Shown here in pieces: positions 1 to 5,818 of a DNA stretch of 8,846 bases (positions within the stretch are counted from its first letter, which is position 1; the number at the start of each line of letters is the position of its first letter). The notes under the pieces were generated by a model, which did no database searches, was not told the origin of the DNA, and worked only from the letters and a program-made list of their open reading frames with translations. Position numbers and translations under genes: made by a program. Origin of the DNA: Flavobacterium psychrophilum (lineage in GTDB: Bacteria > Bacteroidota > Bacteroidia > Flavobacteriales > Flavobacteriaceae). The DNA lies in the NCBI GenBank assembly GCA_945878515.1, contig CAMCTL010000148.1, forward strand, positions 1 to 8,846, written 5' to 3'.

Positions 1-158
1 ACAATCATCCATCGGGAACACTTGTTCCAAGCGAAGCCGACAAACAAATTACCAAAAAAATAAAAGCAGCCGGACAACATTTAGACATTCAGGTTTTGGA
101 TCACGTTATTGTTGCCGAGAATGGCTATTTCAGTTTTGCAGACGAAGGATTTTTTTAA
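1..158 (+). CDS. radC: RadC family JAMM/MPN-domain protein, C-terminal end (5' truncated)
   Basis: Only the last 51 complete codons are in the window, in frame from base 3, ending at TAA 156-158. The fragment begins NHPSG; the two bases before it (AC) would complete a His codon, giving HNHPSG. Together with the downstream S and D this forms the JAMM pattern H-x-H-x7-S-x2-D, the zinc site of the RadC/MPN family. The tail (QVLDHVIVAENGYFSFADEG) matches the typical RadC C-terminus, where the D-H-x-I/V-I/V segment precedes G-x-Y-F-S-F. RadC was long listed as a DNA repair protein, but its biochemical role is unsettled. RadC-like proteins occur both as chromosomal genes and on mobile elements, so the family name alone does not tell which this is. 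No terminator hairpin is visible after the stop. Confidence 0.9.
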   Translation, partial: NHPSGTLVPSEADKQITKKIKAAGQHLDIQVLDHVIVAENGYFSFADEGFF

Positions 159-174
159 GATATTAGTATCAGTA

Positions 175-207
175 AGACATTTGTCTTATATTTACAGTCA
201 AATGTCT
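175..207 (+). promoter_or_regulatory. Probable operator of the Xre-RES pair: two inverted 12-bp dyads
   Basis: AGACATTTGTCT (175-186) is itself a near-perfect palindrome (AGACA-TT-TGTCT). AGTCAAATGTCT (196-207) is its inverted copy with one change. The dyad centres are 21 bp apart, about two helical turns, and the second dyad ends 4 bases before the antitoxin ATG. The outer arms AGACATTTG (175-183) and CAAATGTCT (199-207) are exact reverse complements. A weak Bacteroidota-like -7 element (TATATTTA, 187-194, against TAnnTTTG) sits between the dyads, but I find no good -33 TTTG. Antitoxins of the Xre-RES class usually repress their own operon through such paired sites, so autoregulation is the likely role; that part is inference. 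Confidence 0.6.
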
Positions 208-211
208 ATTT

Positions 212-715
212 ATGGAAGCAATACAATTAAAATCAGGTGCCGCTATTAATCAAGCCGTTCAATTGATTATCAATCGGGTGGAAAAAGATAGGGGCTACAG
301 TCTCATCAATAAGAACATAACTTATGAGGATTTTCTAAAAAATAGAATGCTGATTGTTCATTGCATTCGAGGGGGAATTCCGTATCAATTTTTCAGTTTA
401 ATAAAAGAAAGAACACCTTTTAAAGAAGAAGATTGGGCTTCTTTTTTGGGAATTTCTATCAAGTCGCTTCAAAGAAACAAAACGAAAGAAGATTTTGTTT
501 TTAAACCTTTACAATCCGAAAAAATTATTGAATTGGCCGAAGTAACGGCTCTTGGAAATGCTATTTTTGATACCCAACAACAGTTTTATTTATGGCTCAC
601 CACGCGTTCGTTTGCACTCGGAAATTTACAACCCATTGAACTGCTAAAGGATTCTTACGGCAAAGAAATGGTTGTGAATGAATTGAATAAAATTGATAAC
701 GGAATTTTTGTGTAA
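212..715 (+). CDS. xre: Xre/MbcA/ParS-type antitoxin (DUF2384) of an Xre-RES toxin-antitoxin system
   Basis: A 167-residue protein with the usual layout of the Xre antitoxins that pair with RES toxins. A helical N-terminal part is followed by a helix-turn-helix region around residues 70-90 (FKEEDWASFLGISIKSLQR), then the C-terminal toxin-binding domain from about residue 100. The latter shows the family signatures ALGNAIFD (113-120), the W-L-T region, and FALGNLQPIELLKDSYG (134-150). The family binds DNA to repress its own operon and covers the RES toxin's active site to neutralise it. The stop overlaps the next gene's start in TAATG (713-717), so the two are translationally coupled. The ATG is the natural start because the operator-like dyads end just before it. 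Identity as a RES partner is firm from context; the name xre follows published usage for this class. Confidence 0.92.
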   Translation: MEAIQLKSGAAINQAVQLIINRVEKDRGYSLINKNITYEDFLKNRMLIVHCIRGGIPYQFFSLIKERTPFKEEDWASFLGISIKSLQRNKTKEDFVFKPLQSEKIIELAEVTALGNAIFDTQQQFYLWLTTRSFALGNLQPIELLKDSYGKEMVVNELNKIDNGIFV

Positions 716-1173
716 TGGAAGTTTTTCGATTGGTACGCAAAAAATATCCTATTGAATTATCAGGAAAAGGAGCTGCAATATCAGGAGCACGTTGGAATTC
801 AAAAGGAACAGAGATGATTTATTGTGCTCAAAATAGGGCTTTAGCAATGGCAGAAGTTTTGGTTCACATAACGCTTGCAACCTTACCCAGTGATTTTGTA
901 ATGCTAACTATTTCTATTCCAGATGAGGTTTTGATTGCGGTTTTAAATCCAAAAAAATTGAATACAGATTGGAATGTTTTTCCTGCTACTTTTGAAACAC
1001 CGCTTTTAGGAGATGATTTTATCAAAAAAAATGAAGCTTGTGTGCTAAAAGTGCCTTCAGCGGTGGTAAAAGGCGATTTTAATTATTTGATAAACCCTTC
1101 TCATCCCGATTTTTCAAAAATTGAAATTATAGAACAAACCAATTTTCCTTTTGATAAACGAATTTTTAAATAA
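715..1173 (+). CDS. res: RES-domain toxin (predicted NAD+-degrading)
   Basis: A 152-residue RES-domain protein, full length for the family. The name-giving conserved residues are visible: Arg26 in SGARWN, Glu47 in AMAEVLVH, and Ser115 in KVPSAVV. The Tyr of MIYCA (Y36) and the NYLINPSHPDF segment (123-133) are also typical. Characterised members (MbcT of Mycobacterium tuberculosis, Res of Photorhabdus and Pseudomonas) remove NAD+ from the cell by phosphorolysis or hydrolysis and arrest growth unless bound by the Xre antitoxin. The gene overlaps the antitoxin stop by one base (TAATG). All key residues are intact, so the toxin looks functional. Whether this copy acts as phosphorylase or hydrolase cannot be told from sequence. 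The gap to the next gene is only 9 bases, so some read-through into yjjG is possible. Confidence 0.93.
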   Translation: MEVFRLVRKKYPIELSGKGAAISGARWNSKGTEMIYCAQNRALAMAEVLVHITLATLPSDFVMLTISIPDEVLIAVLNPKKLNTDWNVFPATFETPLLGDDFIKKNEACVLKVPSAVVKGDFNYLINPSHPDFSKIEIIEQTNFPFDKRIFK

Positions 1174-1182
1174 CTCATTTTT

Positions 1183-1872
1183 ATGTTTTCTACTAAAATA
1201 ACAGATGTCTTTTTTGATTTAGACCACACACTTTGGGATTTCGAAAAGAACTCGGCATTGGCATTTGAAACTGTTTTTAAATTGCACAATGTTTCAGTTG
1301 ATATGGCCGAATTCCTTCGTTTTTATGTGCCCATAAATCGCACTTATTGGGAAAGATACCGCAAGGACGAAATTACTCAAAAAGAATTGCGTTTCGGTAG
1401 GTTGAAAGACAGTTTCGATTTAATTAAACACGATGTTTCTAATGATGTAGTAGATTTATTGTCTTCAGAATACATTCATTATCTACCAAAATTTAACCAT
1501 TTATTCGATGGAACGATTGAAATTTTGGATTATTTAAAACCGAAATACAATTTACACATTATCACCAATGGTTTTGCTGAAGTTCAAGAAAACAAATTGA
1601 ATAATTCGTATATTACACATTATTTTAAAAGTGTCACCAATTCAGAAGTAGCGGGCGTAAAAAAGCCAAATCAAAAGATTTTCGATTTTGCTTTGAATTT
1701 GGCTCAAGCCAAAAAAGAAAGCAGTATTATGATTGGCGATTGTATAGAAGCTGATGTTCAAGGCGCTCTAGATGCTGGTTTAGATGCTGTTTATTTCAAT
1801 GAAAACAATGTTCCAGTTGCCAACACCATCAAGCAAGTAAACCATTTATTACAACTAAAAAAATATTTATAA
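1183..1872 (+). CDS. yjjG: YjjG-family HAD pyrimidine-nucleotidase-like hydrolase
   Basis: A 229-residue haloacid dehalogenase superfamily protein of usual YjjG length. Motif I is FFDLDHTLWDF, with nucleophile Asp12 and acid/base Asp14. Motif II is ITNGF (Thr128). Motif III is the Lys in VKKPNQKIF (K161). Motif IV is GDCIEAD (Asp186 and Asp191). The helical cap lies between motifs I and II. The D-H-T-L-W-D-F-E sequence and the TNGF motif are typical of YjjG. E. coli YjjG dephosphorylates nucleoside monophosphates, including non-canonical pyrimidine nucleotides, as a house-cleaning enzyme in the cytoplasm; that role is transferred by family. All catalytic residues are present, in contrast to the HAD protein at 3171. 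The next gene starts 4 bases after the stop, so the two are probably co-transcribed. Confidence 0.9.
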   Translation: MFSTKITDVFFDLDHTLWDFEKNSALAFETVFKLHNVSVDMAEFLRFYVPINRTYWERYRKDEITQKELRFGRLKDSFDLIKHDVSNDVVDLLSSEYIHYLPKFNHLFDGTIEILDYLKPKYNLHIITNGFAEVQENKLNNSYITHYFKSVTNSEVAGVKKPNQKIFDFALNLAQAKKESSIMIGDCIEADVQGALDAGLDAVYFNENNVPVANTIKQVNHLLQLKKYL

Positions 1873-1876
1873 AGAT

Positions 1877-2689
1877 ATGAAATCTAAAATCTTATTCTTG
1901 TTTTTATGTATCGCAAGTCAGAGTTTTTCGCAAACTGTCAATGATTATGCTGCGGTAATCATTCCATTGCGATATGGTTTTCAAATAACAGACAATCAAT
2001 ATCGGCTTCAAACATTAACGAAGATTAATTTAGAGAAAGCGGGTTTTAAGGCTTTTTATGCCAATGAAGAAATTCCACCTGCAATAAACAATCGTTGTCA
2101 TCTTTTGTATTTAGATTTAAAAAAAGAGAATGCTTTTTTAATTACAAAACTTTATATGACCTTCAAGGATTGTTATGGTAGTGAAATTTACAAATCCGAT
2201 ATTGGAAAAAGTAGAGAAAAAGAATATGAGACCTCTTACATCGAGGCTTTGAACAGTGCGTTTGTATCTGTTTATGATCTAAAATATGCATATAAAGTCA
2301 ACACAAATTTGGATTCCAAGGCTGCTATTTCAGCTCCTGCCGTTCCAATTTTAGTGGAAACGAATGTAATAACAAAAACCGAAACAACTGATCAAGTAGT
2401 CATCCCAAGTCCAGTTCCAGAAATAGTCCCGATAGTAAATCCGTTAAAACCTAAAAAACAACTAACCAATATCGGATTGTTATATGCGCAACCTACAACT
2501 TATGGTTTTCAATTGATTGACAGCCAACCAAAAGTAGTAATGAAATTGTACAAAACATCTCTTTCAACAAGTTTTATTGCCAAAAACGATGCTATTCAAG
2601 GTGTTTTGGTTTCAAAAGACAACCATTGGTTTTTGGAATATTATCAAAATGAAGTTTTCGTTTCCGAGAAAATAGAAGTTAAGTTTTAA
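1877..2689 (+). CDS. Secreted protein of unknown function with two YGFQ-containing segments
   Basis: I do not recognise this 270-residue protein. It begins with a clear signal peptide: MKSK, then a hydrophobic stretch ILFLFLCIA, and probable cleavage near SQSFSQ (around residue 18-19). The Cys at residue 11 lacks a lipobox, so a soluble periplasmic or exported product is more likely than a lipoprotein. The N-terminal domain (about 22-140) has mixed sheet and helix character with two Cys (C74, C99). A Pro/Val/Thr-rich linker spans about 150-195. The short C-terminal domain (about 196-270) ends in beta-like segments. Both domains carry a YGFQ-[I/L]-x-D-x-Q motif (33-41 and 209-217), which hints at a repeated fold. 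It starts 4 bases after yjjG and likely shares its transcript. No function is assigned. Confidence 0.8.
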   Translation: MKSKILFLFLCIASQSFSQTVNDYAAVIIPLRYGFQITDNQYRLQTLTKINLEKAGFKAFYANEEIPPAINNRCHLLYLDLKKENAFLITKLYMTFKDCYGSEIYKSDIGKSREKEYETSYIEALNSAFVSVYDLKYAYKVNTNLDSKAAISAPAVPILVETNVITKTETTDQVVIPSPVPEIVPIVNPLKPKKQLTNIGLLYAQPTTYGFQLIDSQPKVVMKLYKTSLSTSFIAKNDAIQGVLVSKDNHWFLEYYQNEVFVSEKIEVKF

Positions 2690-2725
2690 AAGTATTTAAT
2701 CCATTTTTATTCAATAAATATAGTT

Positions 2726-2965
2726 ATGAGTCTAACAACACAACGCAACAATATTGTTCATAGGATTTTAGATATTTCAGATTTAAAATTGCTAAATGAA
2801 ATTGAGGAATTGCTAAATAAGGACGTTTTTGCTGATACCACTTCTGGGAAGGCACTGTCTGTAAAAGAATACACAAACCATTTAGACCAAATAATGGTTG
2901 CTTCTGATTCTGGAGCTATTGGTTATTCTACAACAGAAGCAAAAAACAAACTTAATCGCAAATGA
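2726..2965 (+). CDS. Small antitoxin-like protein, apparently without its toxin
   Basis: A 79-residue acidic, mostly helical protein. The N-terminal half (DISDLKLLNEIEELLNKD, 17-34) is a likely amphipathic helix, and the C-terminal half ends GYSTTEAKNKLNRK. This size and layout resemble the short antitoxins that precede RelE/ParE-type toxins in Bacteroidota, but the match is by general appearance and no DNA-binding motif is certain. The stop overlaps an ATG (ATGA, 2962-2965), the usual coupling to a toxin gene. However, the frame opened by that ATG reads only MKTL before TGA (2974-2976), and no RelE/ParE-like sequence follows in any forward frame. The gene is therefore an orphan antitoxin, a decayed module, or another small regulator. 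No clear promoter is seen in the 36-base gap before it. Confidence 0.65.
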   Translation: MSLTTQRNNIVHRILDISDLKLLNEIEELLNKDVFADTTSGKALSVKEYTNHLDQIMVASDSGAIGYSTTEAKNKLNRK

Positions 2966-3170
2966 AAACTTTGTGAAAATTCAGCCCTCTTACTCTCAAT
3001 TTTAGACCCACTACTATTTCCACAAAAAACCATCAAAGTGAACAAATCAACCAAAGAAACCTTTAATTTTGTTCTAATAAATTATTTAGTTGCGACGGAC
3101 AATCATTACAAACTGTAACAAATAGGATTAAATCATACAAATCAAGGTTAAACACGATAAAAAAATAATT
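2966..3170. other. Non-coding gap before the ter operon
   Basis: 205 bases, AT-rich, between the orphan antitoxin and the operon start. No open frame with a recognisable product is present on either strand. The promoter of the ter operon is expected here, but I cannot place one with confidence: TTTG at 3068-3071 could be a -33 element, yet no TAnnTTTG follows at the usual 19-base spacing. A small perfect inverted repeat, TTACA-AAC-TGTAA (3106-3118), lies about 50 bases before the first TTG start and could be part of a regulator site, though so short a match may be chance. No terminator hairpin with a U-run is visible. Confidence 0.4.
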
Positions 3171-3836
3171 TTGGAAATAAATATTCAGCAGCATCAACAT
3201 TTTTCTTTTGATTTGTGGCTCACATTAATAAAATCGAATCCTGAATTTAAAAATAAAAGAAATTTACTATTTAAAGATTTTTTTGAAATTGACTGTTCAA
3301 TGGATAAATTGTCAGAAGTAGTCAGGTATTATGACCTGTTATGCAACAATATAAACGAGAAAACAGGCTTAAATATAGACACATTTGAGATTTATTATTT
3401 AATTCTGAACGCATTGAATGTGAAAATTGATGACATTGGAACAGAAAAATTAACGCAGTTTTATGATGAAACCCAATTATTATTTATGAATTTTAGACCG
3501 GATTTAATTGATCCGAAAATTCAATTGTTGTTTCAACAAATTGTCGCACAAGGAAAAACGATAAATATACTAAGCAACACCGCATTTATAAAAGGTGTTA
3601 CTTTAAGAAAACTATTGGAGCATTACGAATTAAGGTCTTATTTTTCTTTCGAAATTTTTTCTGATGAAGTCGGATTTTCAAAGCCCAACCCAGCAATATT
3701 TCAGTTGGTTTATGATGAGATTAAAAATTTTAAATCGTTAGAAAAAAAGCAAGTTTTGCATGTAGGTGACAATAAAATAGCGGATTATAATGGAGCATTG
3801 AATTTTGGATTTGATGCTTTTTTACTAAAAATATAG
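3171..3836 (+). CDS. HAD-fold protein of the Ter biosynthetic module, with altered motif I (TTG start)
   Basis: A 221-residue haloacid dehalogenase-fold protein. Motif I is FSFDLWLTLI: the nucleophile Asp14 is kept, but the usual acid/base Asp two residues on is Trp16. Thr18 follows. Motif II is ILSNTAF (Ser135), motif III is FSKPNPAIF (Lys171), and motif IV is GDNKIAD (Asp200, Asp205). A helical cap fills about 30-110. The start must be TTG 3171 or another non-ATG codon: the frame is open upstream to TAA 3129 with no ATG, and the first internal ATG (3300) would remove motif I. It lies 3 bases before a PRTase gene. HAD-PRTase pairs next to terD genes were described in comparative work on Ter systems and proposed to make a nucleotide-like metabolite. 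The exact reaction is unknown; loss of the second Asp argues against a classic phosphatase. Confidence 0.85.
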   Translation: MEINIQQHQHFSFDLWLTLIKSNPEFKNKRNLLFKDFFEIDCSMDKLSEVVRYYDLLCNNINEKTGLNIDTFEIYYLILNALNVKIDDIGTEKLTQFYDETQLLFMNFRPDLIDPKIQLLFQQIVAQGKTINILSNTAFIKGVTLRKLLEHYELRSYFSFEIFSDEVGFSKPNPAIFQLVYDEIKNFKSLEKKQVLHVGDNKIADYNGALNFGFDAFLLKI

Positions 3837-3839
3837 AAA

Positions 3840-4643
3840 TTGAATACAAGTTACAGTTTACACAAAATTACCAACGAAGACCAATGTCCATTTGATGCCA
3901 ACGAGTACAGTTGGTTCAAATTTGGGGACAAACAATATGCAGAGAAATTTGCAAATGAATTATTTAATGGATTCATAGCAGAATTTGGCGATTTGCTTCT
4001 GTCTAAAAATGAAATTGTTATTCTTCCAAGTCCTTATTTGTCTATTCCCACGGCTTCCAATTTTTTATGTTTTTATTTTAAAAAATGTTTGAATAGTTTC
4101 CTTTTTCAGAACAACAAAAAAGCAAGTATTGAGTCTAAAATTTACAGAAATCAAACTTATGTTACTGATTATGGTAATTTGAGCTTTGATGATCGGGTAA
4201 AATTGATAGCAAACGACACCTATTATATTGATAGCAATTTTATTAGTGATAAGTTGTGTATTTTTGTTGATGATATAAAGATTACAGGTAGCCACGAGCA
4301 TACAGTCAATAAAATTTTAGATCAATATAATGTCAATGGGGATTTTGTATTTGTCTATTTTGCAGAATTGGTAAACAAAACAATTCATCCAAAAATAGAA
4401 AATCATTACAATTATTTTGCAGTAAAAGGTATTAATGAGATTGTTGAGGTTGTCAATAGAGCTAATTTTCAATACAATACTAGGATCATAAAGTTCATTT
4501 TAAATTTGGATGAAGCCCAGTTTAGATTTCTTATCGACAGTATTTCAAGTGATAAACGCAACGATTTATTTCATTTGGCTATTAGCAATAATTATCATCA
4601 AATTTTAGAATATCAGAATAATATTAATACAATAAAATTATAA
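3840..4643 (+). CDS. Phosphoribosyltransferase-fold protein of the Ter biosynthetic module (TTG start)
   Basis: A 267-residue protein whose best signature is the PRPP-binding loop CIFVDDIKITGS (140-151): two Asp (144, 145) at the end of a hydrophobic strand, then T-G-S. In canonical type I phosphoribosyltransferases the loop reads DDxxxTGxT; here the last position is His152. Upstream, EIVILPSPYLSIPTASNF (58-75) fits the first core strand and pyrophosphate-loop region. The C-terminal part (about 205-267, NRANFQYNTRIIKFILNL onward) is helical and not part of the core fold. TAG lies one codon upstream of TTG 3840, and the protein contains no internal Met at all, so TTG is essentially forced as the start. 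It sits 3 bases after the HAD gene and 3 before terD. The role in a Ter-linked metabolite pathway is inferred from this context and published gene-neighbourhood work. Confidence 0.82.
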   Translation: MNTSYSLHKITNEDQCPFDANEYSWFKFGDKQYAEKFANELFNGFIAEFGDLLLSKNEIVILPSPYLSIPTASNFLCFYFKKCLNSFLFQNNKKASIESKIYRNQTYVTDYGNLSFDDRVKLIANDTYYIDSNFISDKLCIFVDDIKITGSHEHTVNKILDQYNVNGDFVFVYFAELVNKTIHPKIENHYNYFAVKGINEIVEVVNRANFQYNTRIIKFILNLDEAQFRFLIDSISSDKRNDLFHLAISNNYHQILEYQNNINTIKL

Positions 4644-4646
4644 ATT

Positions 4647-5201
4647 ATGGCAATCAATTTACAAAAAGGACAAAGAGAAAATATTAATGCTCCAAAATTC
4701 ACAATCGGGTTGGGCTGGGATACAAATAGTAGCACGACAGGATCAGGTTTTGATTTAGACGCATCCGTTTTTATTTTGGGTGACAATAGAAAACTAATTT
4801 CTGACAACCATTTTATTTTTTACAACAATCTTAAATCCGCTGATGAAGCCGTGATTCATACCGGAGATAATTTAACCGGCGACGGCGATGGCGACGATGA
4901 ACAAATTAAAATTGATTTGACAAAAATTTCTGCAAACGTAAAAGAGGTTTGCATTGTGGTAACCATTCACGAGGCAGATACTAGGAAGCAAAATTTTGGT
5001 CAAGTTCGAAATTCTTTCATCAGAATTGTTGATGCCAGCAATAATACCGAATTACTAAAATACGAATTAGAAGAAGATTTTTCAATAGAAACAGCGGTCG
5101 AATTCGGAAGAATTTACAACAAAGACGGTCAGTGGAAATTTGAAGCCATTGGCGCAGGAATGAAAGGCGGTCTTGAAGATTATTTAACTAAATACAACTA
5201 A
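4647..5201 (+). CDS. terD: TerD-family calcium-binding stress protein (first copy)
   Basis: A 184-residue single TerD domain, close to the roughly 190 residues of plasmid TerD/TerE. The family landmarks are MAINLQKGQR at the N-terminus, GLGWD (21-25), FDLDAS (35-40), FYNNLKS (58-64), HTGDNLTGDGDGDDE (71-85), VVTIHEADTRKQNFGQV (104-120), FIRIVD, and WKFEAIGAGMKGGL near the end. The acidic GDNLTGDGDGDDE stretch and FDLDAS supply Ca2+ ligands in studied TerD domains. TerD proteins are cytoplasmic or membrane-associated and belong to the tellurite, phage and colicin stress-resistance system, working with TerC and TerB. It shares about 72% identity (132 of 184, counted by hand) with the second TerD at 7894. 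It begins 3 bases after the PRTase gene and ends 2 bases before the TerZ-like gene. Confidence 0.95.
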   Translation: MAINLQKGQRENINAPKFTIGLGWDTNSSTTGSGFDLDASVFILGDNRKLISDNHFIFYNNLKSADEAVIHTGDNLTGDGDGDDEQIKIDLTKISANVKEVCIVVTIHEADTRKQNFGQVRNSFIRIVDASNNTELLKYELEEDFSIETAVEFGRIYNKDGQWKFEAIGAGMKGGLEDYLTKYN

Positions 5202-5203
5202 AA

Positions 5204-5812
5204 ATGGCCATTAATTTAGAAAAAGGACAAAGAATAAACCTAGAAAAAAGCAACGGAAACAAACTTCAAAACGTTTGTGTTGGAATCAATTGGGGAGCAA
5301 TCGAAAAAAAAGGTTTTTTTGGTTCAAAAAAAGAACCAGTAGATTTAGATGGAAGTTGTGTAGTTTTCGACGAAAATAAAAGAAAAATAGACTCTGTAAA
5401 TTTTAGAAAATTAGTATCAAGTGACGGCGCAATAAAACACAGCGGCGATGATTTAACCGGAGATTTGAACGGTGATGACGGACTAGATAATGAAGTTATA
5501 ACTTTAGATTTAAGCCGATTAAATTCCAATGCAAGTTATGTTGCTTTTTTTGTAAACAGTTTTAAAGGACAAGATTTCAAAGAAATTCCTTTTGCTTCGA
5601 TACGAATTTATGAAGGAACACCAAAAACAGTTTCCGAAGAATTTGCCCGATATGATATTGCCAACGACGCTACTTTTGCAGGAAATGTAACAATGGTTTT
5701 GGGTGTTTTTTACAAACGAAACGGAGATTGGAAATTCAACGCCATTGGTGCGCCTATAAAAGATAAAAAAATTGAAGAAACAGAAACGACCATTCAACAA
5801 CAATACTTGTAA
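5204..5812 (+). CDS. terZ: TerZ-like TerD-family protein (first copy)
   Basis: A 202-residue TerD-domain protein of the TerZ branch. TerZ marks are the IEKKGFFGSKK insertion (33-43) before VDLDGSC, VNFRKL and KHSGDD in the centre, and VNSFKGQDF (117-125) where TerD has VTIHEA. The acidic Ca2+ loop is GDDLTGDLNGDDGLDNE (81-97), four residues longer than in the TerD copies. GLGWD is replaced by GINWG (27-31), so that Asp is absent. The C-terminus runs past the domain into a short Lys/Glu-rich tail (IKDKKIEETETT). It starts 2 bases after terD and precedes telA by 6, so it is in the same operon. About 69% identity to the partial copy at 8458 over the shared 129 residues (hand count). The branch assignment is good; the exact paralogue name is less certain. 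Confidence 0.9.
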   Translation: MAINLEKGQRINLEKSNGNKLQNVCVGINWGAIEKKGFFGSKKEPVDLDGSCVVFDENKRKIDSVNFRKLVSSDGAIKHSGDDLTGDLNGDDGLDNEVITLDLSRLNSNASYVAFFVNSFKGQDFKEIPFASIRIYEGTPKTVSEEFARYDIANDATFAGNVTMVLGVFYKRNGDWKFNAIGAPIKDKKIEETETTIQQQYL

Positions 5813-5818
5813 ATTATA

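Noticed and set aside
159..170. GATATTAGTATC, a short imperfect palindrome after radC, considered as a terminator or extra operator
   Set aside because: The stem is only 4 bp of A/T-rich pairs with no U-run, and it does not match the AGACATTTGTCT dyads.
715..1872. A functional link between the NAD+-degrading RES toxin and the YjjG nucleotidase, as a combined nucleotide-depleting defence unit
   Set aside because: The genes are only 9 bases apart, but YjjG is a common housekeeping enzyme tied here to the following secreted-protein gene, and nothing in the sequence supports a joint role.
3166..3173. TAATTTTG, a perfect match to the Bacteroidota -7 element TAnnTTTG
   Set aside because: It overlaps the TTG start of the HAD gene, so transcription would begin inside the coding region, and no TTTG lies at the expected -33 position.
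5204..5232. The near-identical 5' ends of the first TerZ-like gene and the second terD, as a sign of recent recombination
   Set aside because: The match covers only the codons for the conserved MAINLEKGQR start. Similarity drops straight afterwards, so conserved protein and shared codon preference are enough.
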